Shown here piece by piece: positions 57,580-64,000 of a DNA stretch of 64,000 nt. Position 1 is the first letter of the stretch. Each line of letters starts with the position of its first letter. The stretch spans positions 124,001 to 188,000 of the forward strand of contig CAWEIS010000001.1 of assembly GCA_963809205.1 (NCBI GenBank), given 5' to 3'. The translations under genes were made by a program, and so were the position numbers. The stretch is from DATLLN01 sp963809205 (GTDB lineage: Bacteria; Actinomycetota; Thermoleophilia; Gaiellales; JAICJC01). The notes beneath the pieces are model-generated. The model had not been told where the DNA came from and did not search any database. It was given only the letters and a program-made list of their open reading frames with translations.

Positions 57580-58994
57580 TCGCCGTGGAGTCGTGGCAGC
57601 TGTCGGCGGAGGAACTCGCGGCGGCGATCCGCGGCGGCGAGGTGTCGGCTGCGGAGGCGCTGGAGTCGGTGCTCGCCAGGGCCGACGCCGTCGCGCCGGC
57701 GCTGAACCCGTTCGCCGTCCGGCTGGACGATCGTGCGCGGACGGCCGCCGCCGCCGCGGACGCTGCGATCCGGCGGGGCGATGCCGGGCCGCTGGCCGGC
57801 GTACCGGTGACGATCAAGGACTCGCAGTGGCTGGCCGGGGTGCCGAGCCCGGCAGGCTCGCTGCTGCGCGAGGACTTCGTGCCGGCCGAGACCTGTGGGG
57901 CGGTGCAGCGGCTGGTCGACGCCGGCGCCGTGATCTACGCGACCACGACGACGCCGGAGTTCTGCCTGACCGGCATCACCGAGTCCAAGCTGCACGGGCT
58001 GACGCGCAACCCCTGGGACCTCGGCCGGACGCCCGGCGGATCGTCGGGCGGCGCGGCTGCGGCGCTCGCGGCGGGCGCCGGGCCGCTCGCGCTGGGCGGC
58101 GACGGCGGTGGCTCGATTCGCATCCCCGCCGCGTTCTGCGGGCTGGTCGGGTTCAAGCCGAGCTTCGGCGGCGTCCCGCGCGAGCCCTGCAACCCCGCCT
58201 GGCGCTCGCTGGTCTCGCTGGGGCCGCTGGCGCGTTCCGTCGCCGACGCGCGGCTGATGCTCCGCGCGATGGCGGGACACGACCCCCGCGACCGCAACTC
58301 GATTGACCTGCCGGGGCTCGACGCCCCCGTGCCCGACCTGGCGGGCGTGCGGCTGGTCGCGTCCGAGACGCTCGGGTTCGCGCCGGTCGACGACGACGTG
58401 CTGGCGGCGTTCCGCGAGGCCGTGGCGGCGATCGAGTCAGCCGGGGCGACGATCGTCCACGATGACCCGGGGCTGCCGTCGTCGGTGCAGATCTGGGCGA
58501 CGATCGCCGCGGCCGACGCGTGGTACGACGAGGGCCAGGAGGACGAGGAGCGGGCGGAACTTCTGACGGACGCGGCCGCGGACTTCCTGGCGTTCGGCCG
58601 GACGATCGAGGCTGGCCACTACGTCTACGCGACGTTCGCGCGCGAACCGGTCAACCGCGCGTACGCCGACCTGCTCGCCCGGCACCACGCCGCCGCACTG
58701 CTCACCCCGACCCTGGGCTGCGAGGCGTTCGAGCACGGGCTCCGCCACCCGGAACGGATCGGCGGCCTCGAGATCGAGGCGCCCTGGATCGATTGGGCGG
58801 GCTTCCTGTACGACGCGAATCTGGCCGGCCTGCCGGCGCTCGCGCTGCCGGCGGGGTTCGGCGACGACGGTCTGCCGGTGTCGATCCAGCTGATCGGCGT
58901 GCGGACGTCCGACGGGCCGCTGCTGTCGCTCGGCCGGGCGGTCGAGGCGGTTCTCGGGACATGCGGCCCGCCACCTGACACAATCCTGGCGTAA
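57576..58994 (+). CDS. Amidase (amidase signature family)
   Basis: 472 residues; ATG 57576 overlaps the flavoprotein stop as ATGA. Ser-cisSer-Lys triad: Lys81 in PVTIKDSQ, Ser156 in the GRTPGGSSGGAAAALAAG box, Ser180 in GGDGGGSIRIPAAFCG. No Zn or signal peptide. Typical of enzymes that hydrolyse or transfer amide-bound amines. Linked to an amine dehydrogenase, ATP-grasp ligase and acyltransferase, suggesting it removes or exchanges an amide of the pathway substrate. Confidence 0.9.
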   Translation: MIAVESWQLSAEELAAAIRGGEVSAAEALESVLARADAVAPALNPFAVRLDDRARTAAAAADAAIRRGDAGPLAGVPVTIKDSQWLAGVPSPAGSLLREDFVPAETCGAVQRLVDAGAVIYATTTTPEFCLTGITESKLHGLTRNPWDLGRTPGGSSGGAAAALAAGAGPLALGGDGGGSIRIPAAFCGLVGFKPSFGGVPREPCNPAWRSLVSLGPLARSVADARLMLRAMAGHDPRDRNSIDLPGLDAPVPDLAGVRLVASETLGFAPVDDDVLAAFREAVAAIESAGATIVHDDPGLPSSVQIWATIAAADAWYDEGQEDEERAELLTDAAADFLAFGRTIEAGHYVYATFAREPVNRAYADLLARHHAAALLTPTLGCEAFEHGLRHPERIGGLEIEAPWIDWAGFLYDANLAGLPALALPAGFGDDGLPVSIQLIGVRTSDGPLLSLGRAVEAVLGTCGPPPDTILA

Positions 58995-59011
58995 GCGACG
59001 AGGAGGTCTGG

Positions 59012-60466
59012 ATGGCGGCTCGGCCGGCGCTGCATGGGATGGCGGACATCCGCGCGTTCTTCCGCACGAACGGGACGCCGATCTACTTCGTGTCGCCGAC
59101 GGCATTCAACCTGCTGGGGCTCGACCGGTGGGTGCGGGACTTCTTCTACGTCACCTACTTCGACTCGTTCCAGGGCCACCACCCGCGGGTGTTCGTGCCC
59201 GAAGACCGGCCGCCGCGAGAGTTCACGTCGATCGAGGACGTCTGCAACTACCTGCTCGGCCACAAGGAGGTGGTCGACTTTGTCGACGCCCGCGGCCCGG
59301 GCGGCAAGGCGACGTTCGTGATGTTCGACGAGGACACGGAGCGCGCCGCGTCGGCGATCGGCCTCGAGATCATCCACCCGCCTGCGGCGCTCCGGAAGAG
59401 GCTCGACTCGAAGATCGTCACCACTCAGGTCGGGAACGACGCGGGCGTTCCCAGCGTCCCCAACGTGCTCGGCCGCGCCGCGACCTACGACGAGCTCGTT
59501 GCCCTCGCAGACAGCAGCGGGCTGGGCCGCGATCTGGTCGTGCAGACGCCCTACGGCGACTCCGGCAAGACAACGTTCTTCATCCGCTCGCAGGCGGACT
59601 GGGACAGCTACGCCTCCGACCTGCACGACCTGGAGCTCAAGGTGATGCGGCGCATCACGCCGCTGGAGGTGTGCGTCGAGGCCGTGATCACGCGTAACGG
59701 CACGCTGGTCGGGCCGTACGTGGCCTCGCTGATCGGGTATCCCGAGCTGACGCCGTACAAGGGCGGGTGGTGCGGAAACGACATCTTCCCCGAGGTGCTG
59801 ACCGACAGCCAGCGGACGGTCGCCGGCGCGATGACCCAGCGGCTCGGCGCTCGCCTTGCCAAGGAGGGCTACAGGGGATTCTTCGAGGTCGACTACCTGC
59901 TCGATGCCGACTCGGGTGAGATCTACCTTGGTGAGATCAACCCGCGCGTGTCCGGCCTGTCGCCGATCACGCACGTCACCCTGGGCGCCTACTCGGACAT
60001 GCCGCTGTTCCTGTTCCACCTGCTCGAGTACCTCGACGTCGACTACGAGATCGACGTGGCCGAAATCAACACTCGCTGGGAGCGGCTGGCCGCGGAGGAC
60101 GTGTGGAGTCAGCTGATCATCAAGGAGACCAGCCCGGAGATCGAGCTGCTGACGGACACGCCGCGCACCGGGATCTGGGGACTCGGCCGCGACGGACGGC
60201 TGACGTTCAAGCGGCCGGCGAACGATTGGCATGCGCTGCTCAGCGAGGACGAGGCGTTCTACCTGCGGGTCGCGTCACCCGGCGAGTACCGCTACAAGGG
60301 TGCCGACCTGGGCGTGCTGGTGACGCGCGGGCGCATGCAGACCGACGACCAGCAGCTGACCGACCGTTGCCTGCGCTGGCTCTCCGCCGTGCGCGCGGGG
60401 TTCTCCGGAACGCCCGCGCCTCCGCTCGACCACTACGAGACGGCAATGGCGTTCAAGGGCACGTGA
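59012..60466 (+). CDS. ATP-grasp ligase
   Basis: 484 residues. ATP-grasp fold: glycine-rich loop VVQTPYGDSGKTTFFIRS, VCVEAVITRNGTLVGPYVAS, and the Mg-binding EINPRVSGLSP (E-x-N-P-R). N-terminal ~100 residues are family-specific (FVSPTAFNLLGLDRWVRDFFYVTYFDSF). Often labelled biotin carboxylase, but biotin carrier and carboxylation partners are absent, so amide ligation of an amino acid or amine is more likely. 17 nt after the amidase gene; the acyltransferase overlaps its end by GTGA. Confidence 0.8.
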   Translation: MAARPALHGMADIRAFFRTNGTPIYFVSPTAFNLLGLDRWVRDFFYVTYFDSFQGHHPRVFVPEDRPPREFTSIEDVCNYLLGHKEVVDFVDARGPGGKATFVMFDEDTERAASAIGLEIIHPPAALRKRLDSKIVTTQVGNDAGVPSVPNVLGRAATYDELVALADSSGLGRDLVVQTPYGDSGKTTFFIRSQADWDSYASDLHDLELKVMRRITPLEVCVEAVITRNGTLVGPYVASLIGYPELTPYKGGWCGNDIFPEVLTDSQRTVAGAMTQRLGARLAKEGYRGFFEVDYLLDADSGEIYLGEINPRVSGLSPITHVTLGAYSDMPLFLFHLLEYLDVDYEIDVAEINTRWERLAAEDVWSQLIIKETSPEIELLTDTPRTGIWGLGRDGRLTFKRPANDWHALLSEDEAFYLRVASPGEYRYKGADLGVLVTRGRMQTDDQQLTDRCLRWLSAVRAGFSGTPAPPLDHYETAMAFKGT

Positions 60467-61524
60467 GCTCGCTGCGCGACACGCTGGCGCGCGCGATGCG
60501 CGGCCGGCAGGGTCGCACCCGCGAGCCGGGCGACCCGCCGCGGGCGATCCCGTTCACGTTTGTCGCGATCGCCGAGGATCAGCCGTCGGACGCGTTCCAG
60601 GCGCGGTTCGACGAGTCGTGGGACGCCTACCGCGCGTGGTACCTGCAGGCCGGCGATGCCGCTCGCCCGAGCTACGTCGAGTGCCGGGCGGCTATCCGCA
60701 CGCACATGCCGGAGCTGCTGGCGACCTACGAGCGGGTGGTGGAGCTGGGCGGCGGGGGAGACCTGGCGGCGCGCATGCTCTCGCTGTGGTGCCCGCCGTC
60801 GTACCTGTCGGGCTGCACCCAGGCGGTGCTGTTCCGGCCGGCCCCGGTGCTCGTCCGCAACTACGACTACGACCTCCACCGCATCGAGGGCGCCATTGTC
60901 CGCACCGGCTACACCGGCCGTGGCGTGATCGGGATGAGCGACTGCCTGTGGGGGCTGCTCGACGGCGTAAACGATGTGGGGCTGGCCGTCTCGATCACCT
61001 TCGGCGGCCGGCGCGAGATCGGCGAGGGGTTCGGCATCCCGCTGGTCGTGCGCTACCTGCTGGAGACGTGCGGTGACGTGGACGAGGCGGCCGCGGCGAT
61101 CGGCCGGCTGCCGGTGCACATGGCGTACAACGTGACGATGGTGGACGCCGCGGGGCGGACGGCGACGGCGTTCGTCGGGCCGGGCCGGGAGGCCGAGGTG
61201 CGGCCGCTGGAGGTGATCACCAATCACCAGGATCCGGTGATATGGGAGGAGTACGCGCGGGCGACACGCACGATCGAGCGCGAGCGGCACCTGGCGGCGC
61301 TGGTCGCGGACACGGGGATGGCGGAGCACCGCGTGGTCGGGGCGTTCCTGGAGCCGCCGCTTTACACACGCGGCTTCGGCCGGGGCTTCGGCACTCTCTA
61401 CACCGCCGTCTACCGGCCCGCCGACGGCGTCGTCGATTACCGCTGGCCGGGCTCCACGTGGCGCCAGGCATTTGCAGCGTTCGTCGAGGGAGAGCACACG
61501 GTGCCCCTCATCCCCGACACCTGA
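60463..61524 (+). CDS. C45-family autoproteolytic acyltransferase/hydrolase
   Basis: 353 residues from GTG 60463 (GTGA overlap). Ntn-hydrolase of the isopenicillin N acyltransferase type: the Gly-Cys-Thr auto-cleavage site is YLSGCTQAVLF with Cys118 as probable nucleophile, then the family motifs RNYDYDLH, TGYTGRGVIGMSDCLWGLLDGVNDVGLAVS and the C-terminal ITNHQDPVIWEEYARATRT. It would split into two chains after activation. Family members transfer or remove acyl groups on amines; here the amine or amide may come from the coupled ligase and amidase. Confidence 0.85.
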   Translation: MSSLRDTLARAMRGRQGRTREPGDPPRAIPFTFVAIAEDQPSDAFQARFDESWDAYRAWYLQAGDAARPSYVECRAAIRTHMPELLATYERVVELGGGGDLAARMLSLWCPPSYLSGCTQAVLFRPAPVLVRNYDYDLHRIEGAIVRTGYTGRGVIGMSDCLWGLLDGVNDVGLAVSITFGGRREIGEGFGIPLVVRYLLETCGDVDEAAAAIGRLPVHMAYNVTMVDAAGRTATAFVGPGREAEVRPLEVITNHQDPVIWEEYARATRTIERERHLAALVADTGMAEHRVVGAFLEPPLYTRGFGRGFGTLYTAVYRPADGVVDYRWPGSTWRQAFAAFVEGEHTVPLIPDT

Positions 61525-61534
61525 TCGCTGCGGG

Positions 61535-61930
61535 TTAGCTGCGGCGCTCGCCGACCCGCGCGACGGCCTCCATCTCGACGAGCATGCCGTCGAAGAGGAA
61601 GCCCGCGAGCACCGCGGTGCTGGCCGGGAAGGGCGGCGAGAACAGCTCGTGCCGCACCCGCTTGAACGTGTCGTAGTCCTCGGCCCGCGCCAGGAAGACC
61701 GTCATCTTGACGACCGTGTCCAGCGACGCACCCACCGCCTCCAGCGTCTTCGAGAGGTTCGCGTAGGCCTGGCGCAGCTGCGCCTCGAAGTCGTCCGGGT
61801 CGACCACCGAGCCGTCCTCGCCGAAGCCTCCCTGCCCGGCGGTGAACACCAGCTCGCCGTCGCAGACCGCCGACTGGGAGAACTCCCACGTCTCGGCGAA
61901 CGGGAACGGATTTGGCCCGGTGCGGTTCAC
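61535..61930 (-). CDS. RidA/YjgF-family protein lacking the active-site Arg
   Basis: 131 residues from GTG 61930. RidA fold: FSQSAVCDGELVFTAGQGG, AQLRQAYANLSKTLEAVGASLDTVVKMTVFL and EMEAVARVG. In enamine deaminases the PxR motif carries the arginine (E. coli Arg105) that holds the substrate carboxylate; here the segment is FPASTAVLAG, with Ser. The classical deaminase reaction is therefore doubtful, and another activity or ligand role is possible. Converges on the acyltransferase gene, 10 nt apart. Confidence 0.85.
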   Translation of the reverse strand: MNRTGPNPFPFAETWEFSQSAVCDGELVFTAGQGGFGEDGSVVDPDDFEAQLRQAYANLSKTLEAVGASLDTVVKMTVFLARAEDYDTFKRVRHELFSPPFPASTAVLAGFLFDGMLVEMEAVARVGERRS

Positions 61931-61979
61931 GACGGCGATTCTACCGGCACTGCGGCACGAGGTGCAGGCCGGTGGCACC

Positions 61980-63230
61980 ATGCATCTCATGACCGATCGC
62001 GCCCGCGGGACCCGCGGATATCGCGACCTGCTGACCGTGCCGAGCTACGGCTGGCTGCTCGGAGCCGTCTTCCTTTCCCGGCTAGGCAACGCGATGAGCC
62101 AGGTCGCCGTCGTCATCTACCTGCTCGAGCGCACCGGCTCGACGGCGATCGCGGGCATGGGCGCAGCCGCGCAGCTGATCCCGGCCGTCGCCACCGGCCC
62201 GCTGATCGGCGCCTGGCTCGACCGCGTCGAGGCGCGCCGGCCGCTGATCGTCTGGACGCAGCTCGTCCGCGCCGCGCTACTGGTGGCCGTGGTCGCTGTC
62301 GGCGAGCTCGGCGATCCACCCCCGGCCGTCTACATCCTGCTGCTGGCCGGCCTGGGGCTGACCTTCCCGCTGCCCAATCCCGGCTTTCGGGCGCTGGTGC
62401 CGGTGATCGTCCCGCGCCGGCTGTGGGATCCGGCGAACGCACTCGACAGCATCTCCTACGACACGGCGTTCGTCATCGGCCCGGCGCTGGCCGCCGCCAT
62501 CGTCACCGCCGCCGGCGCGCCGCTCGCGATCGTCGCCCAGGCCGGGCTGACCGTGCTGGCCGCGCTCGCCGCCTGGCGCGTCCGCGAGCCGCGCGGCCGG
62601 CCGATCGCCCAGGAGCCGGTGCTGGCCGCCGCTGCGGACGGCCTGCGCGCCGTCACCGGTCACCCGGAGCTGCGCGCCACGATGGCGCTGATGATGGTCT
62701 CGGGCGTCGGCTTCGGCGCGCTGACGATCGCCCTGCCGGTCTGGGCGCAGGAGCAGCTCGGCCGCTCGCCGGGCGCCTCGGGCTGGATGTGGGCGGCGCT
62801 TTCGGCCGGATCGATCGCCGGCGCGCTGCTGTACGGCGCGCTCCGGCCGAAGGGATCGGACGCGCGGCACGCCGTGGCCTTTGCCGCGCTCGGCGGCCTG
62901 CCGCTCCTGATGCTGCCGTTCGCGCCCAACCTGCTGGTCGGGATGGCCTGCATGGGGATCGCCGGCCTGGCCACCGCACCCTTCGTGATCTCGATGTTCG
63001 CGATCCGCCAGCGTGCGCTGCCGCCCGAGCTGCACGGCCGTGCGTTCGCCATCACGGTCAGCATCAACGTCGCCGGCACGCCGATCGGCGCCCTGCTGGC
63101 CGGCTTCCTGATCGGGCCGATCGGCGTCCACAGCGTGCTCTTCCTGGCCGGCGCCGGCCAGCTGGCCGCAGCGCTGGCCGCCGAGATGGTGCTGCGCACG
63201 AGCGACATCCCCGAGCCGGCGACCGCCTAG
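61980..63230 (+). CDS. MFS transporter
   Basis: 416 residues from ATG 61980 (ATG 61989 also possible), 12 predicted helices. Motifs: FLSRLGNAMSQVAVVIYLLERTGS, LIGAWLDRVEARRPLIVW after helix 2, and ISMFAIRQRALPPELHGRAFAITVSIN in the second half, close to the MFS_3/Enterobactin-exporter-like group. Probably an exporter; next to the amine-operon it may move its product or substrate. Divergent from the RidA-like gene (49 nt). Confidence 0.85.
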   Translation: MHLMTDRARGTRGYRDLLTVPSYGWLLGAVFLSRLGNAMSQVAVVIYLLERTGSTAIAGMGAAAQLIPAVATGPLIGAWLDRVEARRPLIVWTQLVRAALLVAVVAVGELGDPPPAVYILLLAGLGLTFPLPNPGFRALVPVIVPRRLWDPANALDSISYDTAFVIGPALAAAIVTAAGAPLAIVAQAGLTVLAALAAWRVREPRGRPIAQEPVLAAAADGLRAVTGHPELRATMALMMVSGVGFGALTIALPVWAQEQLGRSPGASGWMWAALSAGSIAGALLYGALRPKGSDARHAVAFAALGGLPLLMLPFAPNLLVGMACMGIAGLATAPFVISMFAIRQRALPPELHGRAFAITVSINVAGTPIGALLAGFLIGPIGVHSVLFLAGAGQLAAALAAEMVLRTSDIPEPATA

Positions 63231-63236
63231 AGCGAG

Positions 63237-64000
63237 CTAGCTGGGTCGCTTGGCGATGCGCACGACGCCGCCGCGGGCGACCCGCCCGGAGCCGGTCTCG
63301 CGGACGACCGCCACCAGCGCCCCCGCACAGCTCGGATCGAACTGGCTGCCGGAGCACCGCTCGATCTCGGCCACGGCGCCCTCCACCGACAGCGCCTTGC
63401 GGTAGACGCGGTCCTCGATCATCGCGTGGAACGCGTCGCACACGGCGATCACCCGGGAGCCGAGAGGGATCGCCGGGCCGCCGAGGCCGTCCGGGTAGCC
63501 ACCGCCGTCCCACCGCTCGTGGCTGGAGCGGACGAGTGGCACCAGGTCGGCGAAGTAGGGGACGGGCTCGAGGATGCGCGCACCGATATCCGGGTGCTCC
63601 TGCATGCGCGCCATCTCCTCGGCACTCAGCGGGCCGGGCTTGCGGAGGATCGCCTCGGGGATGCCGATCTTGCCGATGTCGTGCAGCAGCGCACCGAGGC
63701 GGATGATCCGCGCCTCGACGGCTGGGATGCCCAGCCGCTCGCACACGGCACCCGCCAGCTCGGCGATCTGGCTGGCATGGTCGTTGGTGTACGCATCCTT
63801 GGCCTCGAGCGCGGCGGCCAGCGCGCCGAGGGTGGCGAAGTACGCCTCCTCCAGCCGTTCGGACATCCGCGTCCGGGCGATCATCGCGCCCGCCTCGCCG
63901 GCCAGAGCCGAGCACAGGCGGATCTCGCCCGGCTCGAACCGGCGCCGTCGCTCGTCGTAGATCTCGATCAGTCCGAAGGGCTCGCCGTCGACGTCCAGCC
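63237..64000 (-). CDS. GAF-HD-GYP phosphodiesterase-like protein, 5' end outside window
   Basis: Open from the right window edge; 253 visible residues. The first ~35 are the end of a GAF domain (DGEPFGLIEIYDERRRRF). The rest is an HD-GYP domain: HASQIAELAGAVCERLGI, LLHDIGKIGIPEAIL, EHPDIGARIL, SSHERWDGGGYPDGL, SRVIAVCDAFHAM, and SGSQFDPS. HD-GYP enzymes hydrolyse cyclic di-GMP; residues HD, HxxGxxxP-like and GYP are present. Signal and partner are not visible. Confidence 0.9.
   Translation of the reverse strand, partial: LDVDGEPFGLIEIYDERRRRFEPGEIRLCSALAGEAGAMIARTRMSERLEEAYFATLGALAAALEAKDAYTNDHASQIAELAGAVCERLGIPAVEARIIRLGALLHDIGKIGIPEAILRKPGPLSAEEMARMQEHPDIGARILEPVPYFADLVPLVRSSHERWDGGGYPDGLGGPAIPLGSRVIAVCDAFHAMIEDRVYRKALSVEGAVAEIERCSGSQFDPSCAGALVAVVRETGSGRVARGGVVRIAKRPS

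Overview
The window is about 70% GC, carries no rRNA, insertion sequence, integrase or CRISPR array, and is packed with genes that mostly start with GTG and overlap the previous stop by four bases (NTGA). The order L25 - pth, mfd - SurA-like - MazG - enolase - pyruvate kinase - FtsB - DUF501, the CcmH/TlpA pair, a seven-iron ferredoxin, an MXAN_6640-type metalloprotease and three NarL-type kinases fit a deep-branching actinobacterium, most likely class Thermoleophilia (Gaiellales/Solirubrobacterales). That placement is inference from gene content.

1-15.4 kb is a housekeeping block: PRPP synthetase (cut by the window edge), L25, peptidyl-tRNA hydrolase, a cytochrome c lipoprotein, an M20 peptidase, Mfd, a SurA/PpiC foldase, MazG, a GAF/PAS kinase, enolase, pyruvate kinase, FtsB-like, DUF501. 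15.4-23 kb holds small membrane and zinc-ribbon proteins, a membrane-fused spermidine-synthase homologue, a TlpA-CcmH redox pair, ferredoxin, a phosphodiesterase, and a two-gene unit whose second product has 63-bp tandem repeats. 23-30 kb is DNA repair: AddB-like and AddA-like helicase-nucleases (AddA frameshifted) and endonuclease III.

30-39 kb contains a MarR/SRPBCC pair with a clear operator-promoter, thioredoxin reductase, a GcvT/DmdA-like gene broken by four single-C insertions, a metalloprotease, a class II tRNA with anticodon UGA on a leucine-like body, Ppx/GppA, a SelW-like protein and initiator tRNA-Met. 39-48 kb is stress and regulation: YCII + ECF42-type sigma factor, MOSC protein, flavin monooxygenase, PadR with a 21-bp palindrome, cupin, and an ArsR - SRPBCC - MFS operon that looks leaderless. 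48-55 kb has two histidine kinases around one NarL response regulator and a fused kinase-like/MprF-like membrane protein.

55.5-61.5 kb is the most unusual stretch: four genes, the joins tight or overlapping, encoding a trimethylamine-dehydrogenase-like flavoprotein, an amidase, an ATP-grasp ligase and a C45-type autoproteolytic acyltransferase, followed by a RidA-like protein and an MFS exporter. I read this as an undescribed pathway for an amine or N-methylated amino-acid compound handled through amide bonds; substrate unknown. The window ends inside a GAF-HD-GYP gene.

Several genes carry isolated single-base shifts or lack a normal start/stop (M20 peptidase, AddA, GcvT-like gene, metalloprotease signal peptide, 52-kb kinase). 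This may mean draft or metagenome assembly errors rather than biology, and read-level checking should come first.
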